DNA of 64,000 nt from Marivivens donghaensis (lineage in GTDB: Bacteria; Pseudomonadota; Alphaproteobacteria; Rhodobacterales; Rhodobacteraceae), in NCBI RefSeq assembly GCF_011806565.1, contig NZ_JAATOP010000005.1, forward strand, positions 228,200 through 292,199. The letters run 5' to 3'. Positions within the stretch are counted from its first letter, which is position 1, and each line of letters opens with the position of its first letter. Position numbers and translations under genes: made by a program. The notes under the pieces were generated by a model. That model ran no database searches and had not been told where the DNA came from. It saw nothing but the letters and a program-made list of their open reading frames with translations. This document shows positions 35,743 to 44,021 of this stretch, in pieces.

Positions 35743-37178
35743 GCCATCTGTTCCTTGAGCGCCGCGAGCAGCATATCCGCACGGTCGAGGTTGATCATCT
35801 CGGGCCGCCATTTGGCGATCTGCACGAAAACCTCCGGATCGGAGCCGAAATATTGCAGCATCGGGCGGATACCGTGTTCGCGGCAGAGGGGGGCTTCGAC
35901 CTCCCAATCCTTGACCTGGATTTCGCAGATCTGCGGTTGGAGCTGTTCGACCATCCGCTCGAAACTGCCGTGGTGGACGATGTTCGACTTGATGTTGCAG
36001 TCCTTCGACAACGCCCTCATGTCCAGCAGGATCTGCGGGTTCGGCGACCAGAAGAAACAGTCGTCCAAAAAGTCATGGGCGGCCACGAAATCGAGCAGTT
36101 TTTGCGGGTCTACCGATTTGTTTTCGATGTAGATTTTCTTGCCGTGCTGTTTGGCGAGCGCAATGGATTCCGACAGATGCGGGATGCGTTCGTGGTGCCA
36201 GTGCGGGTCTTTCCAACTGCCCGCATCAAGGTCCTTGAGCGCCTCGCGGGTGTTGTCCGTGATCTTGCCGCTGCCCGAGGTCGTGCGGTCCAGCGTGTCG
36301 TCGTGGAGGACCATGATCTCTCCATCCGCGGTTTCGCGCACGTCGAGTTCCAGCCAGTCGCAGCCGAAATCAAACGTCAGATGGGCCGAAGCCATCGTGT
36401 TCTCGGGCGCGATATGGTTGATGCCGCGATGGCAGACGACCTCGATACCGGTGTCGGGGATGGAATGGAAACCGCCCATCAGTTCGGGATTGTCGGTGCA
36501 GATGCCGAGCACGGGCAGCTTCACCAGATCGGCCAGCACGTCGGGGCGTTCCTCGTGCCAGAGGACGATGCCCAGCCCGCGCTCCTGCGCCCGAGCGATC
36601 AGATCGGGCGTCACGAGGTCCTGCGGGCGGTCCGAGGCGTGTTCCCAGCACAGGTGAATGATGTCGGCGTAGGTGGCACGGGCGCGCTCGAACGGGTCTT
36701 CACCCGCGCGGACAAGCACGGACACGGGGTAGGGGCAGCTGTTGTCGATGAGCAGTTTCGCCTCGGTATCGTCGAAGGCACCGAGCACGGCGTTGTCGAC
36801 AACATTTGCCAGTAGCAGGGCCACTGATGGCGCGCCGGAACCCTTGGCCTTGAGGTCCAGATAGAGCGACTGACCGCGCTCGCGGGCCTGTTCGATTGTC
36901 TGGTTGAGGTCCGGCAGATCGGGCAGTAGGTCGTGCAGTTCGTCGCGCGAATGGTCGGCCAGCGTGATGCCGTTCTGCACGGGATCGTGGCTGACAAGCG
37001 GGACGCCGTCGGACGACAGCCAGACGTCGATTTCCCACATCTCCGACCCGAGATCGGCGGCGAAGTCATAGGCTTTGGGCGTGCCTTCCTTGGCGTGGGC
37101 CGAGGCGCCGCGGTGCGCGATGCACAGCGGGCGGCCGTCGGCGCGGCGGGGGAAGGGGAACTTGAGGCTAGGTCTCAT
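35739..37178 (-). CDS. tandem-domain glycerophosphodiester phosphodiesterase
   Basis: A 479-residue protein with two GDPD domains. The first (about residues 20-215) has CIAHRGASAHAKEGTPKAY, EIDVWLSSDG and SHDP. The second (about 250-475) has VVCHRGINHIAPENTMASA, WLELDVRETADG and LHDDTLDRTT. Typical bacterial GDPDs have one domain of ~240 residues. Both copies keep the HRG, E-x-D and HD residues, though the second matches the classical signature better. No signal peptide, so it acts on imported glycerophosphodiesters. It overlaps both neighbours by four bases. Confidence 0.88.
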   Translation of the reverse strand: MRPSLKFPFPRRADGRPLCIAHRGASAHAKEGTPKAYDFAADLGSEMWEIDVWLSSDGVPLVSHDPVQNGITLADHSRDELHDLLPDLPDLNQTIEQARERGQSLYLDLKAKGSGAPSVALLLANVVDNAVLGAFDDTEAKLLIDNSCPYPVSVLVRAGEDPFERARATYADIIHLCWEHASDRPQDLVTPDLIARAQERGLGIVLWHEERPDVLADLVKLPVLGICTDNPELMGGFHSIPDTGIEVVCHRGINHIAPENTMASAHLTFDFGCDWLELDVRETADGEIMVLHDDTLDRTTSGSGKITDNTREALKDLDAGSWKDPHWHHERIPHLSESIALAKQHGKKIYIENKSVDPQKLLDFVAAHDFLDDCFFWSPNPQILLDMRALSKDCNIKSNIVHHGSFERMVEQLQPQICEIQVKDWEVEAPLCREHGIRPMLQYFGSDPEVFVQIAKWRPEMINLDRADMLLAALKEQMA

Positions 37179-38239
37179 AAAGTCTGGCCGTCCATATCGA
37201 AAGCAAGCATTCGGTCTACGTCTACGCCCCATGTTACCTCATCGCCCACGCCCACGTCATCACGTACGGGCTGGACAGATCGCAGCACCACGCCGGGTGC
37301 GGCTTCAACGTCGAACAGCATCTCGCGGCCCTGCGGTTCGACGAACACGATGCGGCCCGATGCTTGCGCCGTGCCAGTGCTGCCGAAGTGTTCGGGGCGC
37401 AGCCCGAGCGAAATGCGCTGCCCCGCAGGCAGATCCCGCAGACGGGACGGGAGCGGCAGGAACAGCCCCTGATCCATCGCGAAACGGCCTTCGGTCGCGG
37501 TGTGACCTTCGAGGAAGGTGATCGGCGGATTACCCAAGAAACCCGCGACGAATTTGTTCACAGGATTGCGGTACATCTCGGTCGGGCTGGCGATCTGGAG
37601 GATCTCGCCCTTGTCCATGATCGCCACGCGGTCGCACATCGACATCGCTTCAACCTGATCGTGGGTCACGAGGATCGCGGTGATGCCTGTCTCGAGCTGG
37701 ATGCGGCGGATTTCCGAGCGCATCTCGAGCCGCAGTTTCGCATCAAGGTTCGCCAGCGGCTCGTCGAGGAGCAGCACGTCAGGCTTGCGCACCAAGGCGC
37801 GGGCGAGCGCCACGCGCTGCTGCTGACCGCCCGAAAGCTGCGCGGGGCGGCGTTCGAGCAGGTTCTCGATATGGATCAGTTCGGCAATCGCGCGCACTTC
37901 GCGGGCGATTTCGGACTTGGACGGGCGCGGTTTCTGCACCGTGAGCGGGAAGGCGATGTTTTCCTCGACCGTTAGGTGCGGATAGAGCGCGTAGTTCTGG
38001 AACACGACGCCGACGTTGCGCTTTTGCGAGGGCAGGTCGGACACGTCGCGGTCGCCGAACATGATGCGCCCGCCATCGGCGCGGTAGATGCCGCAGATCG
38101 AGAACAGCGTGGTGGACTTGCCGCACCCCGACGGGCCGAGAAGGGCGAGCATCTCGCCGTCTTCGACAGTGAGGTCGAGGCCCTCGATTACCGGCGTGCC
38201 GTCAAAGCATTTGGTGAAATTCTGGAGTTGTAGTCGCAT
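37175..38239 (-). CDS. ABC transporter ATPase, MalK/UgpC type
   Basis: A 354-residue ATPase of carbohydrate ABC importers. It has Walker A GPSGCGKSTT, signature LSGGQQQRVALARAL, Walker B LLLDEPLANLDAKLR and a C-terminal TOBE-like regulatory domain (SLGLRPEH near residue 285). It energises the MalF/MalG-like permeases encoded upstream. The start overlaps the permease stop by one base and the stop overlaps the next gene by four. Confidence 0.93.
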   Translation of the reverse strand: MRLQLQNFTKCFDGTPVIEGLDLTVEDGEMLALLGPSGCGKSTTLFSICGIYRADGGRIMFGDRDVSDLPSQKRNVGVVFQNYALYPHLTVEENIAFPLTVQKPRPSKSEIAREVRAIAELIHIENLLERRPAQLSGGQQQRVALARALVRKPDVLLLDEPLANLDAKLRLEMRSEIRRIQLETGITAILVTHDQVEAMSMCDRVAIMDKGEILQIASPTEMYRNPVNKFVAGFLGNPPITFLEGHTATEGRFAMDQGLFLPLPSRLRDLPAGQRISLGLRPEHFGSTGTAQASGRIVFVEPQGREMLFDVEAAPGVVLRSVQPVRDDVGVGDEVTWGVDVDRMLAFDMDGQTL

Positions 38240-39063
38240 TAGCCCTTGGTGCCTCCGCCGAAGATGTTCATGAGCCGGTTCTGGAAAAGCACAAAGAGGA
38301 TGATGACCGGCAAAGTGTAGAAAACGCCTACGGATTTGAAAAGATTGAAGTCATAGCCGAGCTGGTCGGCCTGAACGAGTTCATTGAGGAACACCGAAAG
38401 GACTTCCATGTCTGACCCCGGTGCCAGAATGCGCGGCAGGAGGTATTCGCCCCAGCCGTCGAGGAATGCAAAGACCGACAGTGCCACGAGGCCCGGTTTG
38501 ACCTGCGGCAGGATCAGGCGGCGGAAGACCGTCAGGCGCGATGCCCCGTCTTGGACGCCAGCCATTTCGATCTCCCACGGGACGGCGTCATAGAAGCCCT
38601 TCATGATCCAGATGCCGAAGGGCAGCATGAGCGAACCTTTGACGAGGATCACGCCGATCATGGTGTTGTAGAGGCCCGTGAACTTCAGAACGAAGAACAC
38701 GCCGATCAGCAGGGTTACCGCCGGAAAGGCGTGCATGACCATGATCCCCGCGAGGAAGAACCGGCGGAACGGCAGGTTCAGACGCGAGACCGCATAGCCC
38801 GCCAGCGAAGAGATCGGCACCACGATCACGATGATCGACACGGCGAGGATCAGGCTGTTGCCGGCGGCTTTCCACACATTGCCGACGACACTCGGGTCCC
38901 AGAGGAACCGCCAGTGCGCGAGCGTGAAGCGGTCGGGCCACAGCTCTCCCGGAGGGGCGTCGGTGAAGGTGTCGAGGATCAGGAACCCGTACATGACCGC
39001 GATCGGCAGGCTGACGATGGTCAGAAGGATGATCAGCGGGAAAATTGCGAAATTCTTGGTCAT
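38239..39063 (-). CDS. sugar ABC transporter permease, MalG type
   Basis: A 274-residue permease with six membrane segments. The EAA loop is EIEMAGVQDGASRLTVFRRLILPQVKPGL, which contacts the ATPase. It ends with NRLMNIFGGGTKG, typical of MalG-like proteins. ATG 39063 is one base after the stop of the MalF-like gene, so translation is coupled. The open frame extends upstream to 39153 only as shadow of that gene. Confidence 0.92.
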   Translation of the reverse strand: MTKNFAIFPLIILLTIVSLPIAVMYGFLILDTFTDAPPGELWPDRFTLAHWRFLWDPSVVGNVWKAAGNSLILAVSIIVIVVPISSLAGYAVSRLNLPFRRFFLAGIMVMHAFPAVTLLIGVFFVLKFTGLYNTMIGVILVKGSLMLPFGIWIMKGFYDAVPWEIEMAGVQDGASRLTVFRRLILPQVKPGLVALSVFAFLDGWGEYLLPRILAPGSDMEVLSVFLNELVQADQLGYDFNLFKSVGVFYTLPVIILFVLFQNRLMNIFGGGTKG

Positions 39064-39064
39064 A

Positions 39065-40438
39065 TCAGAGCTCGATCTTCGGGCGGCTGACAAGTTCGCC
39101 GAACTTGAACAGGCGCAGGTAGATGATCGACAACACCAGTCCGACGACGACAAGCACGAGCGCCATCGCAGCGCCGAGGCCGTATTGCAGGTTGCCGGTG
39201 TAGTTCGACAGCGCGGTGGTGAATGCCTCCAGCGCCCAGACGGTTGTCGTACGACCTGGCCCGCCGTTGGTGGTCAGCCAGATCTGTTCGTAGGACGACA
39301 GAAGCGATAGTGTCTGGTAGCTGGTCACAAACAGGATGGGCCAGCGCATCTGCGGCAGGATGATGCGCCGCACCTGCTGCCAACGGTTCGCGCCGTCGAC
39401 CTCGGATGCCCAGAGCTGCTGCATCGGAATGGCGCGCAGCGCGCCCGAGAACAGGATCAGGCCGAAGGACGCGCCGATGAAACCGTTGAGCGAAATCATC
39501 GTCATCCATGCGGTCACCACGGACCCCTTCATGTAGTTGAAGGACGGCAGGCCAAACTGCTCGGCCACGATGGGCAGAAAACCGTCCTCCCACGTGAACC
39601 ACTTCCACATGATCGCATAGAGTACGAGCGGCGTGATGCGGGGCAGGAGCCAGAGTGTGGAATAGAAGCTGGTGACAGGCTTGGGCGTGTAGAACAGCAC
39701 GATGGCGAGGAAGAGCCCGAGGCCGACGTTGAACAGGCCCAGAGTCGCCGCAACGTAGAGTGCGGTGTTCCCGATCAGGCGCAGCGTCTCTTTCTGCGTG
39801 GCGAGCCGTTCGAAGTTCGCCGTGGTGAAACGTGCACCCGTATACGAGCGGTCGACAATCCACGCGATGGTGTCCGAAGACACATCGGGCGCGACATCGG
39901 CAAGCTGCGCGGTCAGCGCCTCGGGGTTGTCGAAGCGGGTGTTGAGAACGCTTGTCTCGAAATACTCGGCGGTCTGGGTCAGCTCGCGCGGACGGCGCGG
40001 GGCATTGGGCAGGCCGCGCAATTCGCGAGAAAAGGCGCGCGGGTCGTCAAAGCTCTCTCCGGCAAAGCGGTCCGCGATCTCTGACAGGAAATCGGGGTCG
40101 ACGCCGCCTTCGGTCGCGCGGGCGATGCCTGCTTCGTCGATTGTGATGCTGACGCTCGCGATGGCGGTCGCGTCATCCTCGGTCAGGCCCTGATCGCCCA
40201 ACTGGCGCAGCAGGTTCGGCGTGACCACGTATTGGCCGCGCCCGATGCCGGTGGAGGTCGACAGGTCGGTGAAAGCAAAGATGCCGGTCAGGACGACGGG
40301 CGCAAAGAAAAAGAGGGTCAGGAGGAAAAGTGCAGGGGCGAGAAGCGCCAGTCCCAGCCCCGAAATACGGGGGCGGCGGCGGTCGGAGCGGCGCGATTTG
40401 CGCGCCACTCCGGTGTTCAGGTCAGCGGATGATGACAT
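39065..40438 (-). CDS. sugar ABC transporter permease, MalF type, with a large external loop
   Basis: A 457-residue permease. TM1 is at about residues 28-52. A hydrophilic segment of ~150 residues (about 60-210, rich in Asp, Glu and Arg) comes before the remaining helices. This is longer than in most sugar permeases and recalls the P2 loop of E. coli MalF, which holds the binding protein. The EAA loop is ASEVDGANRWQQVRRIILPQMRWPI. The ATG at 40438 lies inside the end of the binding-protein gene (17-base overlap). Confidence 0.9.
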   Translation of the reverse strand: MSSSADLNTGVARKSRRSDRRRPRISGLGLALLAPALFLLTLFFFAPVVLTGIFAFTDLSTSTGIGRGQYVVTPNLLRQLGDQGLTEDDATAIASVSITIDEAGIARATEGGVDPDFLSEIADRFAGESFDDPRAFSRELRGLPNAPRRPRELTQTAEYFETSVLNTRFDNPEALTAQLADVAPDVSSDTIAWIVDRSYTGARFTTANFERLATQKETLRLIGNTALYVAATLGLFNVGLGLFLAIVLFYTPKPVTSFYSTLWLLPRITPLVLYAIMWKWFTWEDGFLPIVAEQFGLPSFNYMKGSVVTAWMTMISLNGFIGASFGLILFSGALRAIPMQQLWASEVDGANRWQQVRRIILPQMRWPILFVTSYQTLSLLSSYEQIWLTTNGGPGRTTTVWALEAFTTALSNYTGNLQYGLGAAMALVLVVVGLVLSIIYLRLFKFGELVSRPKIEL

Positions 40439-41771
40439 CGTCGCCCAGAGCCTGCTTGACGGTGGTCTCGACCTCGGCAACCGCATCGTCAACCGACGAA
40501 ACGCCGGTCCAGGCGGCTTCCAGACCGTCGAACATCGCGGTCCAGTAAACGCCGAAGTCGGAGTTGTTCGGGATCGCGTTGGTGCTCGGTGCGAGGCGCT
40601 CCGATGCAGCCGCCAGCCAGCGGTTCTCGGCGTAGAGCGGTACAGTGGTCTCGTCTTCCGAAATCGCGAGGTGGGCGGATTTCACCGCGTGCAGCGCGTT
40701 GATTTCGGGGGTCGATGCTTTGGCGATCAGTTCCGCTGCGATCACCGCTTCGTCTTCCGACGCGGCCGAGGTCACAAGGTAGACCAGCGGGTGCGTGATC
40801 GAGTTGGCGCGGCCTGCGTCGTTGCCAGCGGGGATCAGCGAATACTGAACGGTGTTGAAGAAGTCCTCCAAACCGAACTGGTTGGTCCACTGGGCGTAGT
40901 GCCACGTGCCGCCATGCCATGCACCGTAGTTGCCCGAGGCGGCGTTCTGGTGCCAGACGTCCCATTCGCTGCCGAGGTGTGTGCCCGAGACGACGCCCAT
41001 TTCGGTCGCATCGACGAAGAACTGGTACATGCCCTTGAGCGCAGCGGTATCGACGACCAGCTTGCCGCTGTCCTCGTCCGACATTTCGCCGCCGAAGGAC
41101 TGGTAGAACTGCCAGTAGTCGGGGCCGTTCGACACGCGCGGAGCAAAGCCCATGTTGGCGTCCAGAACGCCTTCGTCCTGCATCTTCTTTACGGCGTCGA
41201 GCATGTCGTAGAGCGTGAACTCGCCGCTTTCGATACGCTCAGGCAGGCTGTCGATTTCGTCCGAAGACCAGCCGATGGCTTCGAGAGCGGGGATCGACCA
41301 GTACATGACGCGCGCTTCGGCGTCCTGCGGAATGCCCCAGATCTGGCCATTGAACGAGGCCACGTCGATCAGGTTGGGGTAGATGGTGTTCAGCGGGTAG
41401 CTGTCGAAGAACACGTAGTCTTCGATCGGAACGATGAGGCCCGCTTCGGACCACGGACCGATGTCCTCGTGACCTGAGACGATGATATCAGGCGCGTTGT
41501 CGGCTTCGGAGGCGAGGGTGAAGGCTTGCTTGAAATCGTCCCAACCGGTCCAAGCCTGCGATTCAACCGTGATGGTCAGCTCTTCGCCGCGCACGGCGGC
41601 TTCGCGTTCCATCTGGTCGGCGGCCATTTCGATGGCTTCCCAGCGGTAGGTGGCGTTGTCCCCGGAACCACCGGCCCAAACGGTGATGGTGTAATCTTCA
41701 GCAGCGGCGCCAAATGCGACGCTGGACAGAAGCGCGGCGGTCAGAGCCGTGCGAGTGGCAGTAAAAGTCAT
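40422..41771 (-). CDS. sugar ABC transporter substrate-binding protein (family 1)
   Basis: A 449-residue periplasmic binding protein. A signal peptide (MTFTATRTALTAALLSSVAFGAAA) precedes the mature start at EDYTITVWAGG. Family marks are FTLASEADNAPDIIVSG, FNGQIWGIPQDAEARVMYW and NQFGLEDFF near the centre. It is the first gene of the seven-gene operon. ATG 41771 is chosen because the signal peptide starts there; the frame upstream to 42101 is shadow. The ligand is not predictable directly; operon context suggests a phosphodiester or polyol-linked compound. Confidence 0.9.
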   Translation of the reverse strand: MTFTATRTALTAALLSSVAFGAAAEDYTITVWAGGSGDNATYRWEAIEMAADQMEREAAVRGEELTITVESQAWTGWDDFKQAFTLASEADNAPDIIVSGHEDIGPWSEAGLIVPIEDYVFFDSYPLNTIYPNLIDVASFNGQIWGIPQDAEARVMYWSIPALEAIGWSSDEIDSLPERIESGEFTLYDMLDAVKKMQDEGVLDANMGFAPRVSNGPDYWQFYQSFGGEMSDEDSGKLVVDTAALKGMYQFFVDATEMGVVSGTHLGSEWDVWHQNAASGNYGAWHGGTWHYAQWTNQFGLEDFFNTVQYSLIPAGNDAGRANSITHPLVYLVTSAASEDEAVIAAELIAKASTPEINALHAVKSAHLAISEDETTVPLYAENRWLAAASERLAPSTNAIPNNSDFGVYWTAMFDGLEAAWTGVSSVDDAVAEVETTVKQALGDDVIIR

Positions 41772-41809
41772 GAAGTCTGTTCCTGGCAAATCAATCTGTG
41801 CGGTGATCG

Positions 41810-41825
41810 TTGCACACGTGTGCAA
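41810..41825. promoter_or_regulatory. LacI-family operator upstream of the binding-protein gene
   Basis: TTGCACACGTGTGCAA is a perfect 16-bp palindrome with a central CG, the usual form of LacI-family sites. It lies 39 bases before the start codon of the operon's first gene, whose sixth gene is a LacI-type regulator. A repressor here would cover the transcript start region. Confidence 0.75.
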
Positions 41826-42067
41826 ATCCTGTCTACCACGCAGGCGATGACACCCACGCAACACCCACGTAACGGTTGTATGACGGGTTTTTCGACTGGA
41901 TTTCGCAACTGCGGCGGAAATCGTTTGGCCTAATTCAATGCTTTGCGGGAATAAATGCTGCGTCTGCGCTGGATGATATTGCGGTGCAGCGAGGCGTTTT
42001 CGGGTGTCACAATCGGAGCCGTCCGAAAACTTTTTTCGCATGAGAGATGCGGATTTCTCCTCGCTCC

Positions 42068-42098
42068 GGCCGATTGCTGCACAGCGGCAGAATCGGCC
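42068..42098 (-). terminator. hairpin downstream of the beta-galactosidase gene
   Basis: GGCCGATT (42068-42075) pairs with AATCGGCC (42091-42098), and an inner CTGC/GCAG pair is possible. On the minus strand it lies 13 bases past the GH42 stop. No T-run follows, so it may stabilise the mRNA 3' end and not terminate by itself. Confidence 0.45.
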
Positions 42099-42111
42099 CA
42101 AGGGTGAGTCG

Positions 42112-44010
42112 TCAGAGTTTCTCGATGTGAACGCCGCAGCCGTCGATGGTCAGGCCGCGATGCGTGACGGGGGCGGGGTTGTAGTTGAACCAGATCCGGT
42201 GCCCCTGCGTGTCACGGCGGCGGAGGCCGTCGGGCAGCGTTTCGGTCACAATTCCGGCGGCTTTAGCGGCGTCCGACAGGATGTGATGGCAGGCCGCATC
42301 GTCGGGCCAGCCAGCGAGGTAACGCAGGTTCCCGCCGACCACGGCGGGCATCCCGTCTTCGGTCTTCAGTAGGACATCGGCGCTCTCCAGTTCTTCGAAC
42401 CAGCGCTTGAAATGACCTCCACCGTGCAACGAAACGGTGGCACTTGGCGGCAGGCTCTCGACCCGCGCCACGGTGCAATCAAGCCCCGCAAGGTCCGGCG
42501 GCAGAGGTGTCGGGATCGCGAAATCGGGCGTTTTGGAGTTGGTGCGGGGGCCAACCAGCACGATCCCCTCATGCGCGGTGATGGCAGCCTTCAGGCTGTC
42601 AGGCAGGGTGAACATCGCAGGCACCAGCGCCAGCTTGTAGTCCCCCAGCGCACCCGTATCGGGCGGCAGTATATCCACGTCGATCCCAAGCCGCCGCAGC
42701 CCGCGATAAAGGTCGAAGACGATCTGGTAATAGCTGAAATCGCGGCCCTGCGGCTGCGTCTCCCATGCCCACGCGCTTGCATAGTCAAACACGATGGCGG
42801 CTTGCCCCTTGGCGCAGCCCGCGTCCTCGCCCAGCTGAGCGATTTCGGCGGCGACCTGCGTGGCTTCGGCCAGCGCCGGCGCGGGCGCGCTGTCGGGGCG
42901 GAGGAGACCTGCGTGCATCTGTTCCTGCGCGAACGGAGCCTGCCGCCAGCGGAAATAACTCACGACCTCGGCCCCGTGGGCAAAGGCTTCCCACGCCCAG
43001 AGCCGCGGCATCCCAGCAAGCGGCGCGGGGTTCCACGGTGCCCAGTTCACAGGGCCGGGTTGCTGCTCCATCACCCACCAACGCCCGCGCCCGACAGCGC
43101 GGTAGAGGTCGTGGTGGAAGCCCTGCAAATCGGGATCGCCGGTACGAAGGTGGTGGATTTTGTGCGCGTCAGACGCCTGCACTTTCTGCGACAGGAATCC
43201 GATCGGGTAGCTGTCCCAGCTTGCCACATCGAGGTCCGCGCCGACTTTGAAGTGATCGAAGCTGATCTCGAACCCCATGTAATTATGGATCAGCGGCGCA
43301 TCGGTGTGGCGGCGCAGGATGTCGGTCTGGACCTTGTTGAACTCCGCCACCTGATCCGAGGCGAAGCGGCGGAAGTCCATCACATGCGCGGGGTTGGGTT
43401 CCGTCACCGTAAGGTTCGGCAGCGCGATCTCGTCAAAGCTCGCGTATTCCATCGACCAGAACACGTTGCCCCACGCGCGGTTCAGGGCCTGAGGGGACTG
43501 GTATTTGCGGGCCAGCCAGTCGCGGAACTGGACCAGCGCGACGGGCGAGTAGGACACCGTCGTATCATGGCAGGCGTATTCGTTATCGGTTTGCCACGCG
43601 GCGACATGGGGGTTCTTGCCGTAGCGCTCTGCCAGTTTGGCGGTGATGCGGGCGCAGTCTTCGCGGTAGCCGTGGTGGGCGAAATCGTAGTGGCGGCGCG
43701 AGCCGAAGCCGCGCGGGCGGCCCTGCGCATCGACGGCGTACATGTCGGGATGCTTGGTCCCCATCCAGCGCGGCGGCGTGGCGGTGGGGGTGCACATGAC
43801 GATCTTCAGCCCCGCAGCGCCGAGCGTATCCACAGCGCGGTCCAGCCAGTCCAGATCGTAGGTGCCTTCCTCCGGCTCCATCCGCGACCACGCGAATTCG
43901 GCGATGCGGACCCATTTGATGCCTGCCTCGGCCATGCGGGCGGCGTCTTCGGCCCAGATCTCTTCGGGCCAGTGTTCGGGGTAATAACAAACGCCGATGC
44001 TGCGCGTCAT
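42112..44010 (-). CDS. GH42 family beta-galactosidase
   Basis: A 632-residue glycoside hydrolase of family 42, hydrolysing terminal beta-galactosides. It opens with GVCYYPEHWPEEIWAEDAARMAEAGIKWVRI. The acid/base glutamate is in QTDNEYACH (E144) and the nucleophile in WWVMEQQPG (E315). The trimerisation domain and beta-sandwich follow. No signal peptide, so it acts on imported sugar. It is the last gene of the right-hand operon, 11 bases after the halogenase gene. ATG 44010 follows AAAGGATC. Confidence 0.93.
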   Translation of the reverse strand: MTRSIGVCYYPEHWPEEIWAEDAARMAEAGIKWVRIAEFAWSRMEPEEGTYDLDWLDRAVDTLGAAGLKIVMCTPTATPPRWMGTKHPDMYAVDAQGRPRGFGSRRHYDFAHHGYREDCARITAKLAERYGKNPHVAAWQTDNEYACHDTTVSYSPVALVQFRDWLARKYQSPQALNRAWGNVFWSMEYASFDEIALPNLTVTEPNPAHVMDFRRFASDQVAEFNKVQTDILRRHTDAPLIHNYMGFEISFDHFKVGADLDVASWDSYPIGFLSQKVQASDAHKIHHLRTGDPDLQGFHHDLYRAVGRGRWWVMEQQPGPVNWAPWNPAPLAGMPRLWAWEAFAHGAEVVSYFRWRQAPFAQEQMHAGLLRPDSAPAPALAEATQVAAEIAQLGEDAGCAKGQAAIVFDYASAWAWETQPQGRDFSYYQIVFDLYRGLRRLGIDVDILPPDTGALGDYKLALVPAMFTLPDSLKAAITAHEGIVLVGPRTNSKTPDFAIPTPLPPDLAGLDCTVARVESLPPSATVSLHGGGHFKRWFEELESADVLLKTEDGMPAVVGGNLRYLAGWPDDAACHHILSDAAKAAGIVTETLPDGLRRRDTQGHRIWFNYNPAPVTHRGLTIDGCGVHIEKL

Positions 44011-44021
44011 GGCAGATCCTT

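Larger units (their letters stand above)
41772..42111. other. 340-base non-coding region between the two sugar operons
   Basis: This stretch holds the promoter region of the left-hand ABC operon and the end of the right-hand one. It contains the LacI-type operator (41810-41825), a direct repeat ACACCCACG at 41850-41858 and 41861-41869 (11 bases apart, one helical turn), and a hairpin at 42068-42098 just past the beta-galactosidase gene. No ORF with coding character or RNA gene was seen. Confidence 0.7.
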
